Source: Mycolicibacterium duvalii (GTDB lineage: Bacteria; Actinomycetota; Actinomycetes; Mycobacteriales; Mycobacteriaceae). From it: 64,000 nt of DNA. The stretch is taken from contig NZ_AP022563.1 of NCBI RefSeq assembly GCF_010726645.1, positions 2,046,001 to 2,110,000 on the forward strand. Reading direction: 5' to 3'. The stretch's first letter is position 1; the number at the start of each line of letters is the position of its first letter. Position numbers and translations under genes: made by a program. The notes under the pieces are model-generated. The model saw only the letters and a list, made by a program, of their open reading frames with translations. It ran no database searches and was not told the DNA's origin. Positions 44,715-54,316 of the stretch are shown here, in pieces.

Positions 44715-46010
44715 TCACTCTCCGTACAGGCGGCGCAACTCGTCGCCGACTTTGCCCGATACCCGCGAAACTACCTGTGCGCCGCGCCTTCTGAGGTCGA
44801 CGTCGGGGATTGGAAGCACCACGGCGCCGGTCGCCCTCGACGGCAACAACACCTTGGCGGTGCCGCGGGTGGTCGCTTCGTCGCGCTGACTGGTGGCGAA
44901 GACGTCCACCGACACCGTCTCGTCGGCGGTGTCGCCCTTGGCGGTGACCTTGCCGGTGCACCGATGGATATCGCCGTGATAATTGAAGCCACGCATCTGC
45001 AGATCCATCTCGGCCAGCCAGCCGTCGTCACCGATCCAGTTGGTAAGCAGATGGCTGATCCACGCCGCACGCATCTGGCCGTAGTCGTACGGGGCCGGGA
45101 TGCCGAGAGCCTGCGCGCGTGCCGCGTCCCAGTGCAGGCGCTGCACGACATCGGGTACGCCGTACTCGTCGGGTTGGTAGAAAGCCGGCATCCGCTTGCG
45201 CAGTTTGTGCGCGAACTTCAGCGGGCCGACACCGTACCCGCCCCACCCCCAGCCCATGTGCATGGAGATGATGTCGACAACTGTCAACGGGCCCTTCATG
45301 ACGGGGGGCAGATCATCGCCGACGGCGACGTCCTCCCACCACTGCGGCTCGGCGCCCCGGCGTACTTCGGCCTCGTACGCGGCCTCGACCTCGGCGAACT
45401 CTTCGGGGGTCCAGTGCTTGCGCTCGATATTCTTCAGCTTGCCGGACTTCTTGGAGCCCTGACGTTCCGCGTTGATGTAAGACTCATCGCGGGTGGCGAT
45501 CGGGTTGCCGTCGATGTCGACGTAGAGATACCGGAAGGTTTCCTTCACCGAACGCCCGCCGGAGAACTCGCTCTCCTTGACCTGGACGTCCAGCGTGTAG
45601 TTCTCCGCCAGGACCGGTCGTCCCGCGTAGATCGGGCGGTACCAGGTCCACTTCACACCCGAGTAGTACTTGCCAGTGCCACGGAAAAGCCCGCGAAACA
45701 ACTTCTTCCGTTCCGGGTCGGTGAACTTCGGGGTCTGATCGAGACCCGTCGCGATAGGGAAGGTCGGCGAGGCGATCTGCCCGTGCCAACGGGTGGTGGC
45801 ACCGTACGCCGGATCGTAGAACAGCGGGTTGTCGTCGCCACAGCCGAAAGCGAAGTGCGTGATGGTATCTGCCGACGGCACCTTGTTCCACGCTTCATCC
45901 CGCTGATTGACCGGGATCCCGATCTGCGCCTTGGCGCGCTCGATGTCCTCGTCGGTGATCCGGCCTTCTTCAGCAGCTGTCTCGGCGCCGGACTTCTCGG
46001 TAATGGTCAT
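44715..46010 (-). CDS. Double-hotdog MaoC-type hydratase-like protein (copy 2)
   Basis: A 431-residue two-domain hotdog protein collinear with 41195-42451. First domain: FAFGCGDDNPLFYDPAYGATTRWHG. Second: IISMHMGWGWGGYG and GFNYHGDIHRCTGKV. It probably hydrates an enoyl-CoA formed by the neighbouring acyl-CoA dehydrogenases. A large open frame on the opposite strand here is a composition artefact. Confidence 0.82.
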   Translation of the reverse strand: MTITEKSGAETAAEEGRITDEDIERAKAQIGIPVNQRDEAWNKVPSADTITHFAFGCGDDNPLFYDPAYGATTRWHGQIASPTFPIATGLDQTPKFTDPERKKLFRGLFRGTGKYYSGVKWTWYRPIYAGRPVLAENYTLDVQVKESEFSGGRSVKETFRYLYVDIDGNPIATRDESYINAERQGSKKSGKLKNIERKHWTPEEFAEVEAAYEAEVRRGAEPQWWEDVAVGDDLPPVMKGPLTVVDIISMHMGWGWGGYGVGPLKFAHKLRKRMPAFYQPDEYGVPDVVQRLHWDAARAQALGIPAPYDYGQMRAAWISHLLTNWIGDDGWLAEMDLQMRGFNYHGDIHRCTGKVTAKGDTADETVSVDVFATSQRDEATTRGTAKVLLPSRATGAVVLPIPDVDLRRRGAQVVSRVSGKVGDELRRLYGE

Positions 46011-46021
46011 ATCAGCTCTTC

Positions 46022-46873
46022 CTAGAATTTCAACATGGCACCGGCGTCGACCTTGAGCTGCAGGCCGGTGACATAGCGAGACTCGTCAGAGGCGAGGAAG
46101 CAGACCGCGTTCGAGATGTCGGAGGGCTCGACGTAGGGCGTGGGCATGGCTTGCATGGCGGGGAAGGCCAGCAGCGCGTCATCCCGGGTCGGTGCCTCAA
46201 GGTCCGGCCGGAACTGCCGGTACATCGGGTCGCTGTTGAGCATCGAGGTGTTGCAGTTCGTCGGGTGAACCACGTTGACGCGGATGGATTGTGACGCCAA
46301 CTGGCCCGCGAGCTGCAGGGTGTAGGAGTCCACCAGCTGCTTGGCATAGCTGTACCCGGCCCCGCCCGGGCCCTGCGGCCCGGCCGCCCCCGGCGGCATC
46401 TTCGACGCGATGAGGCCGGCGACCGAGCCGGTGGTGATGATCGAGGCACCGGACTTCAGGTACGGCAACGCGGCGTGCACGGTGTTGACCACACCGACGA
46501 AGTCAACATCGAACGCGTCGGCGAAAGCCTGAACCGGAAGATCCGCGCCAAGCGGGCAGATTCCGGCGTTGGCGACGACCACATCGAGCTTGCCGAATTC
46601 GGCGACGGCGTTGGCTAATTCGCGGTTCAACGCGGCCCGGTCTCGCACGTCGACTTCAGCGGTGTAGGCCCGGCGACCGGTCTTCTCCACCTCCAGGCCG
46701 GCTTCTTCGAGATCACGCGACGTCGCCAGCGAGTATTCGTTGGTCTCGATATCGTGACAGATGTCGAAGAGGATGACGTCTGCACCCTCCTCGGCCAGCT
46801 TGGCCGCGTGGCTGCGGCCCTGCCCCCGGGCGCCGCCGGTAACTAGGACAACTTTTCCCTCTACACGGCCCAT
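46022..46873 (-). CDS. Mycofactocin-coupled type SDR oxidoreductase
   Basis: A 283-residue SDR closely related to the one at 6717: TGGARGQGRSHAAKLAEEGADVILFDICHDIETNEYSLAT, VANAGICPLG, ITTGSVAGLIAS and active-site YSYAKQL, ending in LQLKVDAGAM. The insertion after beta-2 marks it as mycofactocin-type. It is one base from the crotonase gene and likely oxidises the hydroxyl group formed by hydration. Confidence 0.87.
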   Translation of the reverse strand: MGRVEGKVVLVTGGARGQGRSHAAKLAEEGADVILFDICHDIETNEYSLATSRDLEEAGLEVEKTGRRAYTAEVDVRDRAALNRELANAVAEFGKLDVVVANAGICPLGADLPVQAFADAFDVDFVGVVNTVHAALPYLKSGASIITTGSVAGLIASKMPPGAAGPQGPGGAGYSYAKQLVDSYTLQLAGQLASQSIRVNVVHPTNCNTSMLNSDPMYRQFRPDLEAPTRDDALLAFPAMQAMPTPYVEPSDISNAVCFLASDESRYVTGLQLKVDAGAMLKF

Positions 46874-47659
46874 TCAGCGTGCCTTCCATACGGGTTGACG
46901 TTTCTCCGCGAAAGCCAGCGGGCCTTCCTTGGCATCGTCGGATTTCAGCAGCTCGGCGAACTCACGGTCAGTGCGCTCCCACTTGGGTTCCTCGGCGGCG
47001 ATGATGCCGTCATCGGCGCCGTAGGCGACCCGCTTGCTGGCCTGAACCGAAAGCGGCGCGTTCACGGTGATCCGCTCAGCGAGCGCCAGCGCCGCCTCCA
47101 CCACGGTGTTGTCCGGCACCACCTGGTTGATCAGCCCCCACTTGAGTGCCTCGTCGGCGGTGATCGGCTCTCCGGTGAAGATCAGCTCCAGGGCAACCTT
47201 GCGCGGCAGCTGCTCGACGATGCGGAACACCCCGCCCGCACCGGCGATCAGGCCGCGCTTGACCTCAGGCAGCCCAAATGTCGCGCTCTGGCCGGCAACC
47301 ACCAGATCGCTGGCCAACGCCAACTCCGACCCTCCGCCCAGGGCGGTGCCGTTGACCGCAGCGATGGTGGGCTTGTCGATGAAGTGATGCACGTAGCCGG
47401 CGAATCCCCATTCCGGGTGGTCGGCATGAAAAAGATCCTCGCCTCGCGAGATAGCCTTCAGATCGGCGCCAGCACAGAATGACTTGTCTCCCGCGCCGGT
47501 GATGACCACGGCCCACACATCGGGATCACGCTGGGCCTCCTCCAGCGCACTGCCGACCGCGGTGCTCACCGCGCCGTTGACGGCGTTGCGGGCCTCGGGC
47601 CGGTTGATCGTGATGAGAGCGACGTTACCCCTCCGCTCCACGCTGGCGGCGTCAGTCAT
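46874..47659 (-). CDS. Enoyl-CoA hydratase
   Basis: A 261-residue crotonase with a clear oxyanion hole (GDKSFCAGADLKAISRG), NGTALGGGSELALASDLVVA and the glutamate-containing LPEVKRGLIAGAGGVFR, all as in active hydratases. ATG start overlapping the stop of the acyl-CoA synthetase gene by four bases. Confidence 0.92.
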   Translation of the reverse strand: MTDAASVERRGNVALITINRPEARNAVNGAVSTAVGSALEEAQRDPDVWAVVITGAGDKSFCAGADLKAISRGEDLFHADHPEWGFAGYVHHFIDKPTIAAVNGTALGGGSELALASDLVVAGQSATFGLPEVKRGLIAGAGGVFRIVEQLPRKVALELIFTGEPITADEALKWGLINQVVPDNTVVEAALALAERITVNAPLSVQASKRVAYGADDGIIAAEEPKWERTDREFAELLKSDDAKEGPLAFAEKRQPVWKAR

Positions 47660-49209
47660 GAATTCTCCTTCCGGAAATTGTCTCTGTCCTGCGATTGGGA
47701 TTTGTCCGTCTGAACAGCGCCCAGGTCAGCCAGCATGGCGAGTAAGCGACGCCGGTCGACCTTGAGTGCTGCGCCGCGGGGAAGCTCGTCCACCACGACG
47801 ACCTGTGCAGGCACCTCGTACGGTGTGAGCACGGCGCGGCAGTGCTGGCGCAATGTATCACCGTCGACTTCCGCGCCGGGACGCAATTCGACTGCGGCAA
47901 CCGGGATGTGGCCCAGCCGATAGTCCGGAATCGGGGCCACGGCGGCGTCGGCGACTGCTGAATGGGCGCGCAGTGCCCGCACCACGGTCTCCGGTGCTAT
48001 TTTGAACCCGCCACGCACGATCACGTCGTCGACGCGGCCGTCGATGTAGAGGAACCCGTCGGCGTCGAGGTGGGCGAGATCGCTTGTGGTCACCCAGACA
48101 TCCGCCCCACCGGCTTGCGCCGTGGCGACCTGAAGCCTGCCCGTTTCACCGGTGCCGAGCGCAGCGCCGTTCTCGTCGACGATCTGCAGCCGCACACCGG
48201 GAAAGGCGCGTCCCACGCTGCCCCTCTTGTCGGCCCATCGCGCGTAAAAATCCTTCACAGTCCAACCGGCCACGGCTCCAGAGAATTCAGTCGCCCCGTA
48301 CACGACCAGAATCGGGATGCCGTAGCGCTCGAAGAAGGCATCGACCAGTTCCGGGTCGACCGGACTGGTGCCAGCATTGACGGCACGGACACTCGCCAGG
48401 TCCTCCGGTGGGATGTCGGAGTCGAGCACCGATCGGATGGCCGCGGGTGGCAGACCGGCCAGGGCGGGTCGGAACTCCTTGACCACCGCATGCCAGCCCG
48501 GCACGGTGAAGCGTTCCAGCATGGCAATTGGTCGTGCCGCAATCAGCGACTGCAGCAGTGTCCACAGGCCGCCGATGTGCACGATGGGCAGGGTCACCAG
48601 ACCGACCGTCCCGGTCAGCGGTGGCTTGGTTCGGGATTCGGGCCGCTCATTGTGCTGCAGCGCCGCGCCGAGGGCGGCCTCCAACTGGGCTCGAGTCAGC
48701 GGGATTCGTTTGGGAGCACCTGTTGTGCCCGACGTCAGCATCTCGATCGCGACGGCAGGGTCGCCGGGTTCCGCCTGCGTGGTTCCCCGAGCCCGCACGA
48801 TCACATCGTCGCCATCGAGGCTCCAGCCGGTGGCGCCGAAATCGTCGACCGTGCGGCTGAATACGTGTTCGGACCATAGCGCCTGCGGCGCCAGAACGAA
48901 GGACACCTTGGCGGCCGCCAGGTCGGCGCTCAACCGCTCCGGGGGCTGCAGCGGACTCACGGTCACCAGGGTGCGACCGCCCCGGAAGGTCGCGATGAGT
49001 GCAGCGACGGACTCCATGCGATTGGACAACACGACGGCAACGCGCCCGCCTTCGCCGCACCCTGCCGCTGTCAGTTCCTTGTCGATCCGCTCCGTCAGCG
49101 TGCGGATGCGGCCCCATGTGTCCCAGCGCCCGTCGCACTGCAGCATGTGCGCGTGGTCGTTGGCGTCCCACAGCCGGCCCAGCGCTTCATGGATGCTCGT
49201 CATTGTCAC
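47656..49209 (-). CDS. Acyl-CoA synthetase (class I adenylate-forming)
   Basis: A 517-residue AMP-dependent ligase: P-loop MLTSGTTGAPKRIPLT, VVYGATEFSG, YIDGRVDDVIVRGGFKI and the catalytic C-terminal lysine in AALKVDRRRLLAM. It would activate the acid produced by ring degradation or side-chain oxidation to its CoA ester. It is the first gene of the long minus-strand unit and divergent from an acyl-CoA dehydrogenase gene, with a palindromic operator between. Confidence 0.93.
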   Translation of the reverse strand: MTMTSIHEALGRLWDANDHAHMLQCDGRWDTWGRIRTLTERIDKELTAAGCGEGGRVAVVLSNRMESVAALIATFRGGRTLVTVSPLQPPERLSADLAAAKVSFVLAPQALWSEHVFSRTVDDFGATGWSLDGDDVIVRARGTTQAEPGDPAVAIEMLTSGTTGAPKRIPLTRAQLEAALGAALQHNERPESRTKPPLTGTVGLVTLPIVHIGGLWTLLQSLIAARPIAMLERFTVPGWHAVVKEFRPALAGLPPAAIRSVLDSDIPPEDLASVRAVNAGTSPVDPELVDAFFERYGIPILVVYGATEFSGAVAGWTVKDFYARWADKRGSVGRAFPGVRLQIVDENGAALGTGETGRLQVATAQAGGADVWVTTSDLAHLDADGFLYIDGRVDDVIVRGGFKIAPETVVRALRAHSAVADAAVAPIPDYRLGHIPVAAVELRPGAEVDGDTLRQHCRAVLTPYEVPAQVVVVDELPRGAALKVDRRRLLAMLADLGAVQTDKSQSQDRDNFRKENS

Positions 49210-49263
49210 TTTCCGATGGATATTCCAGAAACAGTATTCTATTTAACTTAATCGACATGGTTT

Positions 49264-49279
49264 ACTAGGTCAACCTAGT
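49264..49279. promoter_or_regulatory. 16-bp palindrome in the synthetase/dehydrogenase divergent promoter
   Basis: ACTAGGT-CA-ACCTAGT is a perfect inverted repeat, 15 bp upstream of the ATG at 49295 and 55 bp from the synthetase start. It shares the pattern ACTA-K-GT....C-M-TAGT with the site at 53821-53836. Confidence 0.6.
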
Positions 49280-49294
49280 GAAGAGAGGGTCGAT

Positions 49295-50266
49295 ATGGAT
49301 TTCGGATTGACCGACGAGCAGGAGCAACTGGCCGAAGCCGAGCGCGCCTGGCTGGCCCGCAACAATCCCCTTGCCCGGGTGCGCGCGGCGCTCGACACCG
49401 CGCCGATCACGATCGATCCGGCCGCGGTCGCTCATGCCGAGACGTCCGGGCTCCTTGCACTGCTCACTCCCGATATGGGCGGCACCCATGTGGATCTCGC
49501 GGTCCTCACCGAAGCCCACGGATACGCCGCCAGTTCGTTGCCGATCGCCGACCTGGCCATCACCGCCTGGCTTCTCGCCAGTGCAGGCATCGCTACGAAC
49601 GAGGGGCCGCTGAACGGGGTGGCCTTCGGTGGCGATCGTACGAGCTCGCCAGTGCCCATGGCCGCCGATATGGCCGCGGTCGCAGTAGCCCGTCAGGCCA
49701 GCGAGAAGGAGTACTTGTCGGTCCTGTCCGCTCCCCCACTGGTCACCATGTCGACCTTGGACCTGACCCGGTCGTGGGCCCGCGTGGATCTTGACGCCGG
49801 CCTCGAGAAGAAAACCGAGCTGCCGACCGGCACACTTGCCGCGGTGCGGGATGCGCTGGCGGTGCACCGCGCCTTCGATGCGCTGGGTGCAGCGGCCCGG
49901 TTGCTCGATATGACCGTCGAATACGCCGGTCAGCGTGAGCAATTCGGTGCGCCGATCGGCTCGTTTCAGGCCGTCAAACATCACTGCGCCGACATGGTCG
50001 TTGCGGTGGAATCCGCCCGGGCCTCGCTGTGGGCGGCCGCGCTCGCACTGGACACTCTGGACAGCGCGGTCCGATCGCGGGCGGCCTCTGCGGCCGCCGC
50101 CTACGCGAAGTCCGCAGCGGCCCATGTCGCCGGGAACGCGTTGCAGGTCCACGGCGGTATCGGTTTCACCTGGGAACACGACCTGCACCTACTCCTGCGT
50201 CGGATCAAGGTCGACGAGGCGTTCAACGGTACGGTCGCCGAACACCGGGCCGCACTCGTCGGGTGA
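49295..50266 (+). CDS. Acyl-CoA dehydrogenase-like subunit (short, beta-type)
   Basis: A 323-residue acyl-CoA dehydrogenase homologue, shorter than the usual ~380. It begins MDFGLTDEQEQLAEAERAWLA and ends in NALQVHGGIGFTWEHDLHLLLRRIKV. This is typical of the subunit that contributes part of the FAD site in alpha2beta2 enzymes such as ChsE1-ChsE2. The convergent gene at 50271 encodes a full-length partner type. It is alone on the plus strand. Confidence 0.85.
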   Translation: MDFGLTDEQEQLAEAERAWLARNNPLARVRAALDTAPITIDPAAVAHAETSGLLALLTPDMGGTHVDLAVLTEAHGYAASSLPIADLAITAWLLASAGIATNEGPLNGVAFGGDRTSSPVPMAADMAAVAVARQASEKEYLSVLSAPPLVTMSTLDLTRSWARVDLDAGLEKKTELPTGTLAAVRDALAVHRAFDALGAAARLLDMTVEYAGQREQFGAPIGSFQAVKHHCADMVVAVESARASLWAAALALDTLDSAVRSRAASAAAAYAKSAAAHVAGNALQVHGGIGFTWEHDLHLLLRRIKVDEAFNGTVAEHRAALVG

Positions 50267-50270
50267 CGGC

Positions 50271-51461
50271 CTATCGCGCCGCACGGGGCAACCCCAGCCC
50301 GCGTTCGGCGATCACATTTCGCATGATCTCCGAACTACCGCCGGCGATGGTGTACGCACGGGCATAGAGCCACTCGTCCTGCCAGCGGCCGCCCTCGAGC
50401 GCGTGCGGATCGCCTTCCACCAGCACGCCGTCCTCCCCGCCGAGTTCGACGGCGAAGCGGGCCATTTCCAGATTCAGCTCGCTGAACATCAGCTTGGCCA
50501 TGGCGGCGTCGTGCAGGCGTTCGGTACCGCGCGACCAGCGGGTCACGTTGGCATAGGTCAGCGCCGCGAGCGCTTCGACCTCGGCGCTGAACTCCCCGAT
50601 GCGATCCCGCACCACATCGCTCTCGATGGCGGGCTTCCCCCCTCGGTTGACCCGCCGGGCCAGGTCGGCGAGGGCTTGAATGGCCAGCTTCAGCTTCACC
50701 ACCGCCGCGCCGACACCGGTACGCTCGTGCGCCAGCGTGGCATTCGCGATCGCCCAGCCCTGCCCTGGCGCACCGATCATCGCCGAGGCAGGCACCTTTA
50801 CGTTGTCGAAGAACACTTCGTTGAAATCTGAGGTTCCGGTTAGTTCCCGCAACGGGCGTACGGAAACACCCGGGCTGGACATGTCAAGGATGAACGCGCT
50901 GATACCCTTGTGCTTGGGGGCCTCAGAATCCGTGCGCGCCAACAGATATCCGTAATCGGCCCAGTGCCCGTCGGTGGTCCACACCTTTTGCCCGTTGACA
51001 GTGTAGGTATCGCCGTCGAGCACCGCCCGGGTGCGCAGTGACGCCAGGTCGCTGCCGGCGCCGGGCTCACTGAACAGCTGGCACCACAGCTGGCGGCCGG
51101 CCCGGATCTCGGGCAGGTGCCTGCGGCGCTGCTCGTCGGTGCCGTAGTGGATCAACGCATGTGAGGCCAGCACGCTGCCGCTCTGCACGCCGGGGACCGC
51201 GGCCCGGGCTAGCTCCTCACCGACGACGATTTGGTGCTCCGCCGACCGGTCGTCGCGGCCGCCGTACTCGGCGGGCCAGTCGGCGCCGACATAGCCAGCC
51301 TCGAACAACCGGGCGGTCCATTCCTTCAGCGCCTTGAGCTCGGTCTCGTTCTCGGCGCTGCGCACGCCAGCCCGCGGTGGGATGGCGGGCGCGTATTCCG
51401 CGACGAATGCCCGTACCTGCGCGCGGAAGGCCTCCAGCTCGGGCCCCATACCGTATTCCAC
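50271..51461 (-). CDS. Acyl-CoA dehydrogenase (alpha-type)
   Basis: A 396-residue enzyme: WCQLFSEPGAGSDLASL, GQKVWTTDGHWADYG, NATLAHERTGVG, and a C-terminus AYTIAGGSSEIMRNVIAERGLGLP. It fits the catalytic subunit of heteromeric acyl-CoA dehydrogenases. It lies 29 bases after a fused acyl-CoA dehydrogenase gene on the same strand. Confidence 0.9.
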   Translation of the reverse strand: MEYGMGPELEAFRAQVRAFVAEYAPAIPPRAGVRSAENETELKALKEWTARLFEAGYVGADWPAEYGGRDDRSAEHQIVVGEELARAAVPGVQSGSVLASHALIHYGTDEQRRRHLPEIRAGRQLWCQLFSEPGAGSDLASLRTRAVLDGDTYTVNGQKVWTTDGHWADYGYLLARTDSEAPKHKGISAFILDMSSPGVSVRPLRELTGTSDFNEVFFDNVKVPASAMIGAPGQGWAIANATLAHERTGVGAAVVKLKLAIQALADLARRVNRGGKPAIESDVVRDRIGEFSAEVEALAALTYANVTRWSRGTERLHDAAMAKLMFSELNLEMARFAVELGGEDGVLVEGDPHALEGGRWQDEWLYARAYTIAGGSSEIMRNVIAERGLGLPRAAR

Positions 51462-51490
51462 GTTCTGACTTCCTGTTTGATGTGGCTTGG

Positions 51491-53797
51491 TCAGCGACTC
51501 AACGCTTGTTCGATGCGCTTCTCCTGAAGCGGCCGCAGCAACTCCGCGGCTGCGCGATCACGCAGTGCGTCGGCCCGGCCGACCAGCACGGCGTTGGCTT
51601 GGGCGCGACGCAGCAGCAGGTGAATCGGATGTTCCCAGGTGAAGCCGATGCCGCCGTGAATCTGCAGTGCGGCCTCGGTCGCCATGACCGCGGCGTCGAG
51701 AGCGGCCGCGGTGGCCAGGTCCACCAGGTACTCCGAATCTTCGAGATCGACCTCTGCGGCCGCGAGCACCTGACTGCGGGCGCCTTCGAGTGCGACCAGG
51801 ATGTCGGCGCACCGATGCGATACGGCCTGAAAGCTGCCGATGGCGCGACCGAACTGGTGACGTTCACCTGCCCAGTCGACCGCCATGGCCAGCGCGCGGG
51901 CAGCCACGCCCACGGAGTCGGCCGCCACAGCCAGCAGTGCCTGCCGACGCGCGGCGCGCAACACGCGGCCCACGTCGGTCCCGTCGGCCAGCACCTCACC
52001 AATCGCTCCGGTGAACGTCACAGCGCCGACGGTCGCGGTCAGATCGAGGGGCTGATGGGCCGTCACGTCGACGCCCTCGGCGTCCGCGTCGACCGCCAGC
52101 ACAACCTCGCCGTCATCGGCGCGCGCCAACACCACCAGCATCTCGGCGCTCGGCGCGCCCGCTACGATCGGCACCACGCCCCGCAGGGCAGCGCCGTCCC
52201 ATTCCGGCAACTCGATGCCTTCGGTCACCCAGCCGCCATCGTGCAGTGGGACCGCGAACGCGGCCGGGGTGCCCGCAGCGAGACGCTCGACGAGATCCTT
52301 CGCGCCGCACTGCACGGCGATGTCGAGAGCGGTCGCCGTCGACACCAGCGGCGCCGGCGCCAGCGCTTTGCCGGCTTCCTCGATGGCGGCATAGAGCAGC
52401 CGCTGCCGCGCACCGGCGCCGCCGAGTGACTCGGCGACGGCCAGGCCGGGCAGTCCGAACTCGACGAGCGCCGACCACACGGCCGGGTCGGTGGCATCGA
52501 TGGGACGTTTCCGGTCCAGCAGCGACGCCACATCCACCTTCGCCGCTAGCGTTTTCGCCAACACGTCACGCAGTTCGCGTTCGTCCTCCTCGGGCACCGC
52601 CAGCGGTGCGCCGGGGGTGACGGCCGCGGTGCGGGTGCCCTCGCCGCGGTGCGAGGGCAGTCCAAGCACGCTCTCGGCGATGGTGTTGCGCTGGATCTCG
52701 GCAGTGCCCGCACCGATGGTGGTGGCCCGGCTCATCAGGTAGCCGAAGGTCCAGCGTCCATTGTCGACGGCATCGGGAGCCCGGCTGCCCAGCGCGGCGT
52801 ACGGTCCGACAGCACGCAGCGCGAGAGCGTGCAGGTGCTGCTCGAACTCGGATTTCACCAGCCGGTTCACCGAGGCCACACCGCCGGGATCTTCGCCGCG
52901 CAGCACCGCGGCCAGCGCGCGGGCGCTGTTGGCGGCGATGGTGCGCACCCCGGACTCCATGCGGGCGATGTCCTGACGGATCAGCGGATCGCCGTCGAGT
53001 TGCCTGGCCGCAACCAATTCGACCACCCGGTCGACGGTACGGCGGTACTTGAACTCATCAGCCAGGAACGCGGTGGCCCGCTCGTGCCCCAGCGAGGTCC
53101 GCATGATCGACCAGCCGGCCCCCTCCTCGCCGACCCGGTTCTCCACCGGCACGGCCACGTCGTCCAGGAACACCTCGGCGAAGTGTGCCGCACCGCTGAT
53201 GTCGCGCAGCGGCCGCACCGTGATCCCCGGACTGTTCATCGGGATCAGTAGGTAGGTAATGCCGTCACTCGGCTTGTCCCCCGTGCCGGTCCGCACTAGG
53301 GCGAACATCCAGTCGGCCCGGTCGGCCATCGAGGTCCACACCTTCTGGCCGCTGACCCGGTACATGTCCCCATCGCGGTCCGCCCGGGTGGACAGCGACG
53401 ACAGGTCACTACCGGCACCCGGCTCCGAGAAGCCCTGGCACCAGAACTCATCCGCACGCAACAGCGGCTTGAGGAAGCGGTCCTTTTGCTGGCGCGTGCC
53501 GTGCGCGATCAGGGTGGGAGCGAGGATGAACGACAGCGCGCAGGGATGCGGCGGCGCGCCCGCGTCCGTGGTCATCCGGTAGTAATCCAGCTGATCGGCC
53601 AGCGACAACTCCAGACCACCGACCGCGCGAGGCCAGCCTGGTGCGGCCAAACCGTGATCAACCAAATCGGCGTGCCAGGCCCGGGCTGCCTCGATCCGGT
53701 CCGGCTTGACGCCCGACCGGGCGAACTCATTCTGACGAACACGGAATTCGGCGAGTAACGACTCGAGCCGAGGACGCCAATCAGCTGCCTGCATCAC
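51491..53797 (-). CDS. Fused acyl-CoA dehydrogenase (alpha and beta units in one chain)
   Basis: A 768-residue protein with two tandem acyl-CoA dehydrogenase domains. The N-terminal ~385 residues have WCQGFSEPGAGSDLSSL, GQKVWTSMADRADWM, TSLGHERATAF and GAGTAEIQRNTIAESVLGLP. The C-terminal half begins at about residue 410 and ends with ALQIHGGIGFTWEHPIHLLLRRAQANAV, matching the short subunit type encoded at 49295. It is thus a natural alpha-beta fusion of the kind otherwise found as two genes. Its promoter has a 16-bp palindrome. Confidence 0.9.
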   Translation of the reverse strand: MMQAADWRPRLESLLAEFRVRQNEFARSGVKPDRIEAARAWHADLVDHGLAAPGWPRAVGGLELSLADQLDYYRMTTDAGAPPHPCALSFILAPTLIAHGTRQQKDRFLKPLLRADEFWCQGFSEPGAGSDLSSLSTRADRDGDMYRVSGQKVWTSMADRADWMFALVRTGTGDKPSDGITYLLIPMNSPGITVRPLRDISGAAHFAEVFLDDVAVPVENRVGEEGAGWSIMRTSLGHERATAFLADEFKYRRTVDRVVELVAARQLDGDPLIRQDIARMESGVRTIAANSARALAAVLRGEDPGGVASVNRLVKSEFEQHLHALALRAVGPYAALGSRAPDAVDNGRWTFGYLMSRATTIGAGTAEIQRNTIAESVLGLPSHRGEGTRTAAVTPGAPLAVPEEDERELRDVLAKTLAAKVDVASLLDRKRPIDATDPAVWSALVEFGLPGLAVAESLGGAGARQRLLYAAIEEAGKALAPAPLVSTATALDIAVQCGAKDLVERLAAGTPAAFAVPLHDGGWVTEGIELPEWDGAALRGVVPIVAGAPSAEMLVVLARADDGEVVLAVDADAEGVDVTAHQPLDLTATVGAVTFTGAIGEVLADGTDVGRVLRAARRQALLAVAADSVGVAARALAMAVDWAGERHQFGRAIGSFQAVSHRCADILVALEGARSQVLAAAEVDLEDSEYLVDLATAAALDAAVMATEAALQIHGGIGFTWEHPIHLLLRRAQANAVLVGRADALRDRAAAELLRPLQEKRIEQALSR

Positions 53798-53820
53798 ACC
53801 TCACTACGATTACCTGGTTA

Positions 53821-53836
53821 ACTATGTAAGCATAGT
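53821..53836. promoter_or_regulatory. 16-bp palindrome upstream of the fused acyl-CoA dehydrogenase gene
   Basis: ACTATG-TAAG-CATAGT is a perfect inverted repeat, 24 bp upstream of the start at 53797. It shares length, centre spacing and outer bases with the palindrome at 49264-49279, so one regulator may read both. Confidence 0.6.
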
Positions 53837-53867
53837 GACGCTACGGCGGCGGATTGGCAAGCCCCCG

Positions 53868-54086
<219 letters not shown>

Positions 54087-54234
54087 TCAACGCGGTCACG
54101 TCTTACGGGCTGACGTCATCAGACTAAAGGATTAACTATTTAGGATTCATCCACGTGACGGCTGACCAGGTTCGACATGTGCAAGACACTGTCGGGTCAC
54201 CGACGACCGATTTTCCAGCTGCCCCGAACGACAA

Positions 54235-54263
54235 CGTGGGGCCGGGATGCCCCCGGCCCCACG
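54235..54263 (-). terminator. Strong GC hairpin downstream of the amidohydrolase gene
   Basis: CGTGGGGCCGGG and CCCGGCCCCACG form a perfect 12-bp stem around a 5-base loop (ATGCC). It lies 54 bases after the stop of the minus-strand amidohydrolase gene (54317-55516). The rest of the 254-bp gap holds only the presumed ferredoxin promoter. Confidence 0.65.
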
Positions 54264-54316
54264 AGAAGTTCGTCGACATCACCGCGACGGTGTCTGCGGT
54301 GAAGGCGCAAACCCGA

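Noticed and set aside
43038..46025. 995-residue open frame on the plus strand
   Set aside because: It lies antisense to three well-supported genes (crotonase end, acyl-CoA dehydrogenase, MaoC), has no recognisable domain and is a codon-composition effect of high GC.
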